27,277 bases of DNA from CAYVUI01 sp964454745 (GCA_964454745.1 CAYVUI010000063.1:1-27277); one strand, 5' to 3'. Positions 1 to 7,459 are shown, numbered from the stretch's first letter. A program made the numbers and translations. The notes: a model not told the origin generated them from the sequence alone.

Positions 1-205
1 TAACCTATTGGCTCCACTAAGAGTTAAAGAACGAAAATGAAACTACACAGTACAAGTAGGTGCGATCACTTTTAGCAGCTATCAGTAGGTCAGACATCCA
101 GACCCTTAGCCAGGTTTAAGGCGGGGGATTTTTCATTTTGGGGCCGGCTTCATTTTTGATAGGATGGACTGCGTACCGAAATGAGAATAACTATGAGGAT
201 CTGAT

Positions 206-1282
206 ATGAGCGATACAATGGATTTGTCAGCTGATGTTGCCCAAGGTAAATATGCCTGGAAGACAACTTTTATTTACGCGGTTTTCGGGGGATTGTGGAT
301 CCTGCTTTCGGACCGTGTCGTGGCCGCGCTGGTCTCTGACAGCCAGACGCTGACAGCGATTCAGACGTACAAGGGGTGGTTTTATGTGCTGGTGACATCG
401 GTTTTGATCTATTCACTTGTTTTTCAGGGTGAGTGGCGGCTGCACGGGCTGCTGCGTCAACTGGATCAAAAGAACCGCAGTCTGCACGATGAAATGCTGG
501 TACAGATTGAGAATGAGAAACGTATCAAAAAGCTGATGGGTGATCTGACGGAAAAGAACAAGGAGCTCGAGGGAATTATCAATGCGATTTCACATGATCT
601 GCGGACGCCGCTGGTGAATATCAAGGGTTTCAGCGGCGAGCTTTGCGACAGTATTGAGGATTTGCAGGCACGAATCGGGGAATATCCCGAGGCCCGTGAC
701 GATGAACGGATTGGTGTTTTGTGCCGGGAGATTCCGGAGTCTTTGGCGTTTGTCGAGCAGGGTGCGGATAAGCTGAATTTGCTTTTGAATGGCCTGCAGG
801 AGGTTTGCCGGCTGGGCTTTAATCCGATTCATATTGAGACGGTCTCAGCGAATGATCTTTTGAAACGAGTGGTGGGAAGTTTGCGGTACCAGATCGATCA
901 ATGCAAGGCGGAGATTACGGTGGAGGATCTCCCGGAGTGCCGGGCGGATTTGGTGGAGTTTATTCGTATTTTCAGCAACCTGATCGGTAATTCGATTAAA
1001 TATCGCCGCCCGGACCGGCCTGTGTGCGTGAAGATAAGCGGCCGACGAGAGGGCGACCGGGTTCACTATTTCGTTGCGGATAACGGGATTGGCATTGATC
1101 CGAAATACCAGGAGCAGATTTTTAAGTTGTACCACCAGCTTGATCCGTCTGCGGACGGCCAGGGGCTGGGGCTGGCGATTGTCAAGCGTGTTCTCTACAG
1201 GATGAACGGGGAGATTTCAGTCGCCCCGGAGCCGGGTGGGGGGACGGTTTTTTCGATTACGCTGCCCGCTGTGCAGGGTTGA
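206..1282 (+). CDS. membrane-anchored sensor histidine kinase (orphan)
   Basis: Two-component sensor kinase of 358 residues that should autophosphorylate on His130 and pass phosphate to an unidentified response regulator. Two hydrophobic segments (about 21-42 and 57-74) anchor it in the inner membrane with only a short loop between them, so the sensed signal may be intramembrane or cytoplasmic. A coiled-coil linker (about 85-123) leads to the DHp helix with the H-box SHDLRTP (129-135). The HATPase_c domain shows the N-box around Asn262, the G1 box DNGIGI (292-297) and the G2 box GQGLGL (318-323), so catalytic parts are complete. No receiver or PAS domain is visible and no regulator gene is adjacent. 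The start is supported by GAGG 7 nt upstream of the ATG. The N-terminal membrane unit resembles one found before many kinase and GGDEF proteins. The kinase call is firm; the signal is unknown. Confidence 0.93.
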   Translation: MSDTMDLSADVAQGKYAWKTTFIYAVFGGLWILLSDRVVAALVSDSQTLTAIQTYKGWFYVLVTSVLIYSLVFQGEWRLHGLLRQLDQKNRSLHDEMLVQIENEKRIKKLMGDLTEKNKELEGIINAISHDLRTPLVNIKGFSGELCDSIEDLQARIGEYPEARDDERIGVLCREIPESLAFVEQGADKLNLLLNGLQEVCRLGFNPIHIETVSANDLLKRVVGSLRYQIDQCKAEITVEDLPECRADLVEFIRIFSNLIGNSIKYRRPDRPVCVKISGRREGDRVHYFVADNGIGIDPKYQEQIFKLYHQLDPSADGQGLGLAIVKRVLYRMNGEISVAPEPGGGTVFSITLPAVQG

Positions 1283-1286
1283 CCGG

Positions 1287-1308
1287 TTGGCCTGCGGCCA
1301 ATTTTTTT
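1287..1308 (+). terminator. Rho-independent terminator of the histidine kinase gene
   Basis: Stem TTGGCC / GGCCAA with a TGC loop, followed directly by seven T residues on the + strand. It starts 4 nt after the kinase stop and lies between convergent genes. The minus strand has no T-run after the hairpin, so it should act only on the + transcript. Confidence 0.85.
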
Positions 1309-1317
1309 AACAATAAT

Positions 1318-3381
1318 CTAATCAGTTTTTTCAAGCCAGTGTCCTCCTAAAATCTGCATATCTGACATGCCAACATCGCCGGAGTTGTCTATGTCCGCTC
1401 TGTTGCACCAATCAGGGTCAACGCAGTTTATGTCAAGCCATTTAGATGCAAGTTTTGTGAAATCATGTAAACCAACATCGCCATCGTTATTAATGTCAGG
1501 GTCAGGTTGGTCAGGTGTATTCACAGTCAATATCGTATAGCCATCTAAATCTCTTCCATCGGAAATATGTTCCAATGTGTAATCAACCCCTATTATTGCA
1601 TTTGTAATGTTAGCCCAAGTTGATCCATTCCAGTAATTAATTGCATCAGTACCTTCGATAAGATCAAGAAAATCATTGAGGTCATCGCCTGATATCCAGC
1701 CGCTGTCATATAGTGCCAGCATTCCGTTTGTAGCCATGTTGATATAACCATCATCTCCCCCGTTTCCGTCAATAGTTAAAGTTCTAGCGACTTTTACAAG
1801 TCCACCAGCCGTGATAGTTAGCGTGCCGCTACCATTGTTGCCGGTGTAGAGATCTCTATTGGCCCATGTGCTACCGGTGCCATCTACAGTAACTTTACCT
1901 ATGGAGTCGAATCTATTACCGATGCGTCCGTCAGTATTGTTAACTGCTCCGCCCCTAGTTATACTCAGTGCGCCTTCACCAAGATGACCTACTGTAAGTG
2001 AAGAACTATTTTCCCAAATCGAACCCGCCCCATCAACCGTTACCGTGCCATTTGAGCCGGATTGATCGCCAATAGAACCACTATAATTGCTAACGATTCC
2101 TGCAGAGCTTATAGTCAAATTACCGTTTCCGTAATCTCCGATGGTTAGGTTACCGTAATTGATCCAATTTGAATCAACTCCGGCAACCGTAGCTTCCCCT
2201 GATGATCCCACAGACGATCCTATATAGGTTTGGAAATACTTATATGATTCAGGGGTATATCCACCAGCGCTAATAACTGTGCCGCTATCAAAAATGTTGA
2301 GCGATCCATTGATATTCAAGTCATAATCATTCATCCACATAGAGTTTTGTCCAGAAACAACGACTTGGCCTCCTGAAATATATCCATGATAGTAAACAAA
2401 GTGATAGCCACCTTCATAGCCGCCACTATAAACGTTGCCTCCATTCAATACGTTTAGTGAACCGTTGATTACATGAAGCGAATGACTGTTTTTCCAAGTA
2501 GAACTCGTTCCATTGACTATAACCTCACTCGCCAAGCCTCGGATATAACCATTCAAATTCACAACCGTACCAGCATTAGTAATATTTAATAAGCCTTTGC
2601 CTTCATTTCCAATATGAAGGTTTTTGTAGTTCGTCCACTTTGAATCGGTATTCTCAACTGTAACCGCACCCTCTGAACCAGTTTTATAGCCTATGTAGCC
2701 ATAATTCGATTCTATGGTCACCCCGTCAGAAATGCTCATTGTTCCAGAGCCCCCATACCCAGCACCTGCCATTATAATAGTGCCATCAATATTTAAATTG
2801 ACAGTAATATTTTGACCTATATTCCCATCGATGGTAAAAGTTTGGTCTAATCCATGCGTGGCATCAAAGACTAAATCAAGGTCACTAACTAAGCCGCTGA
2901 CATTAATCGTACCTGTGCCTTTAAGATCATCGACAGAGCAAAGAAGGCTGTCTGTAGTAAGTGTACCATTGTCAAAGTTTATTTCCCCTGATGCGCTGGA
3001 GCCACGAGCCACCCAAGTCTCATTTCCAACATCAACCACACTGCCGTTTGCGATATTCAGTATTCCATTGCCATTTTTACCAACATTGAGATAGTAACTG
3101 ACTGATAAACTGCCACCCGTCATATCAACTGTTCCGATATCTCCAGAATTGTAACCAATATACAAAGAATGACATTCCTCATACCCGCTGGCAATCTGTG
3201 CGGTTCCACCGTTGTTGATTTTGGCAACACCCCATTGTCCCGGTTCACCGTTGTCCCAGTTTGAACTAACAGACCAGTTGCCGGTTGTTCCTAACCAGTA
3301 GGTGTCTGCGGCAGAGGTGATGGTTGTTAGCATTAGGAAAAAGACCGTGATTAGACAGAATTGTTTAACTAAAGGTTTCAT
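1318..3381 (-). CDS. secreted strand-loop-strand repeat protein with dockerin-like C-terminus
   Basis: Predicted exported protein of 687 residues. I start it at the ATG at 3381, which opens a typical signal peptide (MKPLVKQF, hydrophobic core, cut near TSA-ADT); the frame extends 23 codons further upstream but that part is not signal-like. Residues about 212-537 contain repeats of roughly 45-55 residues with the pattern G-x-V-T-V-x-G-x-x-S-x-W-x-N ... L-x-I-G-x-x-G-x-G-x-L-x-I-x-x-x-G-x-V. This matches, from memory, the T5SS/PEP-CTERM-associated repeat family, which forms a beta-solenoid. Residues about 627-684 hold two Asp/Asn-rich loops (DINNDGDVG and DIDNSGDVG), each followed by a helix ending in WL, like dockerin type I or EF-hand loops. 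Likely an extracellular or envelope-attached structural protein. By eye it is AT-richer than the housekeeping genes. It may be cotranscribed with the beta-helix gene upstream. Exact role unknown. Confidence 0.85.
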   Translation of the reverse strand: MKPLVKQFCLITVFFLMLTTITSAADTYWLGTTGNWSVSSNWDNGEPGQWGVAKINNGGTAQIASGYEECHSLYIGYNSGDIGTVDMTGGSLSVSYYLNVGKNGNGILNIANGSVVDVGNETWVARGSSASGEINFDNGTLTTDSLLCSVDDLKGTGTINVSGLVSDLDLVFDATHGLDQTFTIDGNIGQNITVNLNIDGTIIMAGAGYGGSGTMSISDGVTIESNYGYIGYKTGSEGAVTVENTDSKWTNYKNLHIGNEGKGLLNITNAGTVVNLNGYIRGLASEVIVNGTSSTWKNSHSLHVINGSLNVLNGGNVYSGGYEGGYHFVYYHGYISGGQVVVSGQNSMWMNDYDLNINGSLNIFDSGTVISAGGYTPESYKYFQTYIGSSVGSSGEATVAGVDSNWINYGNLTIGDYGNGNLTISSAGIVSNYSGSIGDQSGSNGTVTVDGAGSIWENSSSLTVGHLGEGALSITRGGAVNNTDGRIGNRFDSIGKVTVDGTGSTWANRDLYTGNNGSGTLTITAGGLVKVARTLTIDGNGGDDGYINMATNGMLALYDSGWISGDDLNDFLDLIEGTDAINYWNGSTWANITNAIIGVDYTLEHISDGRDLDGYTILTVNTPDQPDPDINNDGDVGLHDFTKLASKWLDINCVDPDWCNRADIDNSGDVGMSDMQILGGHWLEKTD

Positions 3382-3418
3382 GTTATCTGCTCTTTTAATA
3401 ATTAATGTCTTATTTTTG

Positions 3419-3481
3419 TTATTTAACCCCTTCAAGCCAGTGTTGCGCAAATAATAATAATGAGATACTGTGTTTCTTCAT
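3419..3481 (-). CDS. 20-codon ORF: signal-peptide start joined to a dockerin tail (gene remnant or leader peptide)
   Basis: An ATG at 3481 with a strong ribosome site (GAGGAAGG, 4 nt upstream) opens a 20-codon frame ending in TAA at 3419. Its first half, MKKHSISLLLF, reads like the start of a signal peptide. Its second half, AQHWLEGVK, reads like the last residues of the dockerin-type tails seen in the neighbours (compare HWLEKTD and AQQWL). The simplest reading is a former exported-protein gene that lost its whole middle by in-frame deletion. A leader peptide for the gene starting 38 nt downstream is the alternative. Translation is unproven. Confidence 0.4.
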   Translation of the reverse strand: MKKHSISLLLFAQHWLEGVK

Positions 3482-3570
3482 CACACCTTCCTCTATTATA
3501 AAGATTTTTGTGTTTCATTACCTTGTCAGTGTTTTCAAATATCAAAGAAAGTTTAACAATTATACTACCA

Positions 3571-5409
3571 TTAAAAGAGTGCAGGTTTTGTGCTGAGCAG
3601 CCACTGCTGTGCCATTTTGGCGAAGTCGGCAAAGTTGACGTCGCAGTCGTGGTTGGTATCGCTGACGAGTTGGCCGGTGCAGACATCGGTCAGGCTGGCC
3701 TGTTCGGTTCCGCCGTAGGCGCCCATGTTGACGCGTCCGCCGCTTCCGTAGGGTTCGCTGCCGGGCCAGTCGGATGGGTCGCCCGCATCGACGCAGGGGC
3801 TCATGACAGGGTCGATGACCCATGCACCATTTTCGTAGCGGCCTGCGGTGGACTGGAGGTGGTAGTCACCGTTTCCGGCAAAGAGGGGATCGACGTCGAT
3901 ATTGCCTGTGCCGGGGCCGGTCCAGCCGTACTGGATGTCGCAGTAATTGAGCGTTGTGGTGCCGTGCTGCTCGACCTGGTAGCCCGGGCCGCCGGTGTTG
4001 CCGTAGATGATGCAGTTTTCGAGCAGGCCATTGTTGGTAACGACACCGTGGTCATCGTTGTTGGCGATGGTACAGTGAGAAAGGGTGACCGGTGCATTGT
4101 TCGTCCAGAATACTACACCACCTCGCTTGTTCCCGGAGATGACACAATGGCTGGCGGTGAGCATTACGTTATTGCCGCCCTGACTGTATATGCCGCTGCT
4201 GTCGTAATCATCAAAGAGGTTGCCAACGATTCGGCAGCCGTCGAGGTTGACCGTGCCTTCCGCTTCGCACCAGATTCCGGCACCTTGCCGGCCGGTGTTC
4301 TCCGTGATGTCGCAGTTTTTCATCTTGAGTGTTGATTCGGGCTGGTAAGCCTTGAAGAAAACGCCTCCGCAATCCCCGTAATTGTTTTCCTGCCCGCGGA
4401 TTACGGTGTCCTGAATAGAAACGTCACAATAGTCTTCAATGCGGATGCCGTATATTTCTTGTGCCTGGGCCCCGTAATTCATCGAGCTGAACGAGTAGTT
4501 GTCCTCGATTGTGCTTGACTGGATATTCATAGAAATTGGATTCTCTGCCATTCCAAATGCATAGTTGCCGTACGCGGAGTGGGGCTGGGTGGCTAGGGAG
4601 TAGTTGTTGTCAATGGAGCAGTCGGTCATGGTCAGGCTGGCCTGCATTTGCATGTCGATACCGGTGAAATGAGCATGGCTTGTGTTCGCAGTGATGTCAG
4701 AGCCGGAGATGTTGATTGCTGAAGAGCCCATTGCGCTCAGGCAGGTGAAGTTTTCGCCGATGTTGCCAGTGAACAAAGAGTCCGTAACGGTAAGGCTTGA
4801 ATGATAGCGGGTCTGGATGAGGAAATCGTAACCGTGGTTGTCCATGAAGGCGCAGTCGACAAAACGCGGCTGGGCGTCATTCATTACTGCGATCATCGGT
4901 ATGGTGTAGTGATTGGTTGTGAAATTCCGGAAGGTACATCCGGAGAAATAGACGGCGGACTGGTTGTTGATCTGGATTGCTTCGTAGTCGATTTGGGAGT
5001 TTTGCGGGTCTTGCTCGAAGACGATCGTCGAGAAGATGGCGCCGGTGGCGGGATCGGGATATTGCTGGAAATCGATGGGTTTGTAGAGCTGGAGGATGAC
5101 CTCGCCGGAGCCTGTGGGGGCACGCAGTGTCAGGCGTTTCTGGTCGATTTCGTAGAAGATATGTTGAGCGGTATTGTACTGTCCGCGGTAGGTGCCTTCC
5201 ATGATGACGATGATGTCATGATGATTGGCCTGCATGACCGCGGGCTCGAGGTTCTGGACGGGGCCCTGATTGCCCCCGACCCAGTAGGGAAAGCGGCCGT
5301 CCCAGGCGTCGTTGCCGTTTTGGCCGTCTACGTACCAGGTATCGGCGAAGAGCAGCCCGGAAAATGCACACAGAATGGTTACGATAAGAAATGTACTTGC
5401 ACGTTTCAT
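3571..5409 (-). CDS. secreted right-handed beta-helix protein with dockerin-like C-terminus
   Basis: Exported protein of 612 residues. A signal peptide (MKRASTFLIV..., cut near LFA-DTW) is followed by DTWYVDGQNGNDAWDG, the opening typical of parallel beta-helix proteins of the pectate-lyase/DUF1565 type. The body has many short repeats of the form 'S-x-I-x-x-N ... G-G-V ... C-x-I-x-x-N', the turns of a right-handed beta-helix, often seen in polysaccharide lyases and adhesins. Before the stop, SDTNHDCDVNFADFAKMAQQWL is a single dockerin-like loop plus helix; the neighbouring repeat protein has two. The start is the ATG at 5409 with AAGGAGG 7 nt upstream; a GTG three bases earlier is less well placed. 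A good promoter lies at 5493-5520. No catalytic residues can be assigned, so enzyme or structural protein are both open. Confidence 0.85.
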   Translation of the reverse strand: MKRASTFLIVTILCAFSGLLFADTWYVDGQNGNDAWDGRFPYWVGGNQGPVQNLEPAVMQANHHDIIVIMEGTYRGQYNTAQHIFYEIDQKRLTLRAPTGSGEVILQLYKPIDFQQYPDPATGAIFSTIVFEQDPQNSQIDYEAIQINNQSAVYFSGCTFRNFTTNHYTIPMIAVMNDAQPRFVDCAFMDNHGYDFLIQTRYHSSLTVTDSLFTGNIGENFTCLSAMGSSAINISGSDITANTSHAHFTGIDMQMQASLTMTDCSIDNNYSLATQPHSAYGNYAFGMAENPISMNIQSSTIEDNYSFSSMNYGAQAQEIYGIRIEDYCDVSIQDTVIRGQENNYGDCGGVFFKAYQPESTLKMKNCDITENTGRQGAGIWCEAEGTVNLDGCRIVGNLFDDYDSSGIYSQGGNNVMLTASHCVISGNKRGGVVFWTNNAPVTLSHCTIANNDDHGVVTNNGLLENCIIYGNTGGPGYQVEQHGTTTLNYCDIQYGWTGPGTGNIDVDPLFAGNGDYHLQSTAGRYENGAWVIDPVMSPCVDAGDPSDWPGSEPYGSGGRVNMGAYGGTEQASLTDVCTGQLVSDTNHDCDVNFADFAKMAQQWLLSTKPALF

Positions 5410-5492
5410 CACACGGCCTCCTTGATTAAGGTAAATTTGCCCTGCCCCGCCCCCGGCAGGAAACGATCAATATTCACTCAATTCACGATGGT

Positions 5493-5520
5493 ATTATACG
5501 ACAACTGCGGGAAATTGCAA
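5493..5520 (-). promoter_or_regulatory. sigma70-type promoter of the beta-helix gene
   Basis: On the minus strand TTGCAA (5515-5520) and TATAAT (5493-5498) are separated by 16 bp, about 85 bp upstream of the beta-helix start codon. It lies downstream of the 42-bp inverted repeat at 5557-5598. Confidence 0.6.
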
Positions 5521-5556
5521 GGAAAAAATGGATTATCGCGTTGAAAAGCGTGGGTG

Positions 5557-5598
5557 GTTACCATACAGATTGTGTTTTTAGAGGGTTTATATGGTAAC
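5557..5598. repeat. 42-bp inverted repeat element, copy 3
   Basis: Arms GTTACCATACA (5557-5567) and TATATGGTAAC (5588-5598) around a 20-bp spacer. The geometry is identical to the two copies at 6623-6664 and 6677-6718, and the left arm is identical to that of 6623. It lies just past the 3' end of the nucleotidyltransferase gene. This copy has no -10-like sequence in the spacer, so it need not be a promoter operator. It may be an operator for the beta-helix gene or the far edge of an inserted cassette. Confidence 0.7.
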
Positions 5599-5618
5599 TT
5601 TGTAGAACCAGAAAATAA

Positions 5619-6302
5619 TTAAAGTGCCCAGAAATCAATAACTTCCTGGTCAGAAATATTGATTAGCTGTTTTTTTACTTTGGATTGCCATTTTTGCGGC
5701 ATATTCTGAAATGATTTTTTCAGGTCGTTTCCCTTCCGGCTGTGTATCAGTGCCTTCATGATTCGTATTGCAGAATCTTTATCTTTTTCGCGTTTTTCCG
5801 GATTGGGCCTTTTGTCCATGATAAGCAATTTATGCAATGCAAAATTTGCTGGATGGGGCAGGTTTACATAAACAGGACCAACGTTAGCTGTAATCATATT
5901 GCTTGCCAGATAATCGAGGTATAGAAGTGCCTGGGCGTTTAAACCCAGTTGGGGAAGCGAATATGGTTTTCTGCTTGGCTGGCCTTTTTGCGGGACCAGA
6001 AATTCAACGATCAATTCGGGGTGTTCGAGCCTGATAAAGCCCTGTGAACCTGTGAAACCGAGAATAAAGCCGAGGTCTTTGAGCTGATGTGCAATATCAA
6101 TTTTTCCCTTCAAATTGCGCGGGTTGGGTATGAGCAGGTCCATGTCTCGTGTTATTAAAGGGCGCATATAATCCGTGCTTTGGAAGAAATCGCTCTAAAA
6201 CAGGGTACACCAGCTTCCTACGATGACCATATCTTTTAAGACATCCGCTTGATCCAACCGGGCCAGGACCTCCATGCATAATTCATGCTGGCTTATATCC
6301 AC
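5619..6302 (-). pseudogene. GSU2403/NTP_transf_8-like nucleotidyltransferase, interrupted by an in-frame amber codon
   Basis: Read through one stop, this frame encodes about 227 residues of a Pol-beta-type nucleotidyltransferase. Residues 25-36 read MVIVGSWCTLF-stop, the nucleotide-binding G-S strand of the fold. After the TAG at 6195-6197 (codon 36) the same frame continues SDFFQSTDYMRPLITRDMDLLI, giving the metal-binding D-x-D (TRDMDLLIP). The remainder, through LDYLASN and the helical end, fits the GSU2403-like family as I know it. The likely start is GTG at 6302 with AAGGAG 6 nt upstream, overlapping the preceding gene by 20 bp. An internal ATG at 6167 would give a 182-residue protein lacking the G-S motif, so probably inactive. 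Readthrough, a recent null mutation or a sequencing error would all look like this. The family is near-certain as a nucleotidyltransferase; its role is not known. Confidence 0.75.
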
Positions 6303-6603
6303 GCAGTGCTCTCCTTAGGAATCGAACCTGCTGCTTTACTTCGGAAAGAAGCTTGCGGTATTTAGCCCGATATTCTTTTGCATCTTTGAATTTCTTTTTT
6401 TCTTTTTCGCTGACGTTTTTGCCCTTGTAAATAAACTGTACTTTTCCCGCTTCCCGCATGACGAGGTAATAGTATTCGTGTCCCTTGACTTTTTTTTGGA
6501 TCAGGGACCCTTTGGGCAGCCGGGCGAGCTGCTTTTCATAGTTTTTCTGCATGGCCAGCGAGTTTTCCAGTTCTTCCTGCAGTACACCTTTAATGATCTT
6601 CAT
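6283..6603 (-). CDS. small basic partner protein of the nucleotidyltransferase (possible antitoxin)
   Basis: Protein of 106 residues, highly charged (Lys/Glu/Arg rich) and mostly helical. It begins MKIIKGVLQEELENSLAMQK and contains LPKGSLIQKKVKGHEYYYL and VQFIYKGK before a long charged helix ending FLRRALRGYKPA. From memory, similar small proteins are found directly upstream of GSU2403-like nucleotidyltransferases, but no function is established to my knowledge. The start at 6603 is chosen for AAGGA 8 nt upstream; a frame extension to 6630 lacks a ribosome site and runs into the operator-like repeat. It overlaps the nucleotidyltransferase start by 20 bp, so the two are translationally coupled. 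Its promoter is the perfect TTGACA-17-TATAAT at 6645-6673. A toxin-antitoxin or defence pair is plausible by architecture only. Confidence 0.7.
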   Translation of the reverse strand: MKIIKGVLQEELENSLAMQKNYEKQLARLPKGSLIQKKVKGHEYYYLVMREAGKVQFIYKGKNVSEKEKKKFKDAKEYRAKYRKLLSEVKQQVRFLRRALRGYKPA

Positions 6604-6622
6604 GGTTGGATTCCTTAACGGA

Positions 6623-6664
6623 GTTACCATACAAACATAAAATAATTATACCATGTATGGTAAC
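6623..6664. repeat. 42-bp inverted repeat element, copy 1 (operator-like)
   Basis: Perfect 11-bp arms GTTACCATACA (6623-6633) and TGTATGGTAAC (6654-6664) with a 20-bp spacer. The spacer holds the -10 box (6645-6650) of the minus-strand promoter, and the arms cover the -35/-10 spacer and the region past the start site. This is a natural place for a repressor, perhaps one encoded by the locus itself. The right arm also contains a tighter palindrome, TACCAT-GT-ATGGTA (6649-6662). Confidence 0.75.
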
Positions 6665-6673
6665 CGCTGTCAA
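6645..6673 (-). promoter_or_regulatory. perfect-consensus sigma70 promoter P1 of the nucleotidyltransferase module
   Basis: On the minus strand TTGACA (6668-6673) is 17 bp from TATAAT (6645-6650), an exact consensus promoter, about 42 bp upstream of the start codon at 6603. The -10 lies inside the 42-bp inverted repeat. A consensus-strength promoter under an operator suggests tight repression with high expression on release. Confidence 0.8.
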
Positions 6674-6676
6674 CGG

Positions 6677-6718
6677 GTTGTCATACATATTATATATATC
6701 GTCATTCTGTATGACAAC
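6677..6718. repeat. 42-bp inverted repeat element, copy 2 (operator-like)
   Basis: Perfect 11-bp arms GTTGTCATACA (6677-6687) and TGTATGACAAC (6708-6718) with a 20-bp spacer. The arms differ from copy 1 at two positions and the differences are matched on both arms, so the symmetry is preserved. It lies 12 bp from copy 1, between the divergent genes, and contains the second minus-strand promoter. Confidence 0.75.
6689..6717 (-). promoter_or_regulatory. second promoter P2 of the nucleotidyltransferase module
   Basis: On the minus strand TTGTCA (6712-6717) and TATAAT (6689-6694) are 17 bp apart, entirely within inverted repeat copy 2, whose outer arm overlaps the -35. It would be a tandem promoter to P1 and occluded by any protein bound to the repeat. 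Confidence 0.5.
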
Positions 6719-6747
6719 TTCAGGTCCGGAAAAAAAGGTAATTTTTC

Positions 6748-6776
6748 TTGCGGGACTCGGCTTTTGTGGATATATT
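6748..6776 (+). promoter_or_regulatory. putative promoter of the divergent membrane-protein genes
   Basis: TTGCGG (6748-6753) and TATATT (6771-6776) are separated by 17 bp, 65 bp upstream of the gene at 6842. The -35 is weak. It lies 29 bp from inverted repeat copy 2, so shared regulation with the minus-strand module is possible. Confidence 0.4.
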
Positions 6777-6841
6777 TGCCCTGGAAGGACAGTCAATCCC
6801 GGCGGAAAATGGGCGAACAGGTGGTTTGCAGGAGATAGACC

Positions 6842-7438
6842 ATGAAGAAAAAGCTGATGGTTGCGGGGCTAAACGGCTGGGTTGCCGGGCTTTTGAGTGC
6901 GTTCATTATCTGGCATGTGGCCGGGATGCATTTTACCCTGAAAAAACTCACAGGGCCGACACGGTATAAGAATCTTATCCTTTATCCACGTCATGCGAAA
7001 GAGCCGGCTGAGCAGGTGATGTTCGAAGACTGCCTGTTTATCCAGACGGATGACAAGTTTGTCTGTTCACTCAAGCTTGATAAAGAAGGGCAGCTTACGG
7101 AAATAACTCTTTTCAGCAGTGAACAGGCTGGGGGTGTTTGTAACCTGTTTTATTCGCCTGAAAAAAAGCAGACTGAAAAGTTGATCTATTCGCCGAATCA
7201 GAAGGCTTCCAGTGATGTATACCGAATGCTATTCGATTACAATGTGGATGGTATTTTTGATTATCGAATTCAGTCAGAGAATTTAAAACCTGAGACCAAA
7301 CAACAGTCCATTGATATCAATGGTGAATGGGTTGAGGTGGATGATTTTGATGGACGCGAGTACACGGCAAAAAAAATGAATACGGATTATGTGTTTGCCC
7401 CCGACTCCGGCTGGGTGGTGAAAGAGCTGCAAGAGTGA
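6842..7438 (+). CDS. uncharacterised single-pass membrane-anchored protein
   Basis: Protein of 198 residues that I do not recognise. The N-terminus has two or three lysines and then a hydrophobic stretch (about residues 6-28, LMVAGLNGWVAGLLSAFIIW) acting as an uncleaved anchor or signal. The rest, about 170 residues, is soluble and should face the periplasm. It is beta-rich, with CLFIQTDDKFVCSLKL, a middle DYNVDGIFDYRI with an acidic turn, and a second half rich in Asp and Glu. AGGAG lies about 8 nt upstream of the ATG. The stop is 21 bp before the next start, so it probably forms an operon with the YcxB-like membrane protein and may work with it. It has no similarity that I can name and no catalytic motif. 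Confidence 0.75.
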   Translation: MKKKLMVAGLNGWVAGLLSAFIIWHVAGMHFTLKKLTGPTRYKNLILYPRHAKEPAEQVMFEDCLFIQTDDKFVCSLKLDKEGQLTEITLFSSEQAGGVCNLFYSPEKKQTEKLIYSPNQKASSDVYRMLFDYNVDGIFDYRIQSENLKPETKQQSIDINGEWVEVDDFDGREYTAKKMNTDYVFAPDSGWVVKELQE

Positions 7439-7459
7439 TTGAGAATCAGGGAGAAATCA

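Noticed and set aside
3508..4335. Plus-strand frame of 275 codons opposite the beta-helix gene
   Set aside because: Antisense to a gene with signal peptide, ribosome site and promoter; composition is shadow-like.
6097..6279. 60-codon minus-strand frame over the start of the nucleotidyltransferase
   Set aside because: It runs in the wrong frame. The correct frame, read through the TAG at 6195-6197, gives the family motifs.
5557..6718. Inverted repeats as integron attC or Xer/dif-type sites
   Set aside because: attC core sites have the opposite polarity (RYYYAAC ... GTTRRRY), and dif arms are separated by about 6 bp, not 20. No integrase is present.
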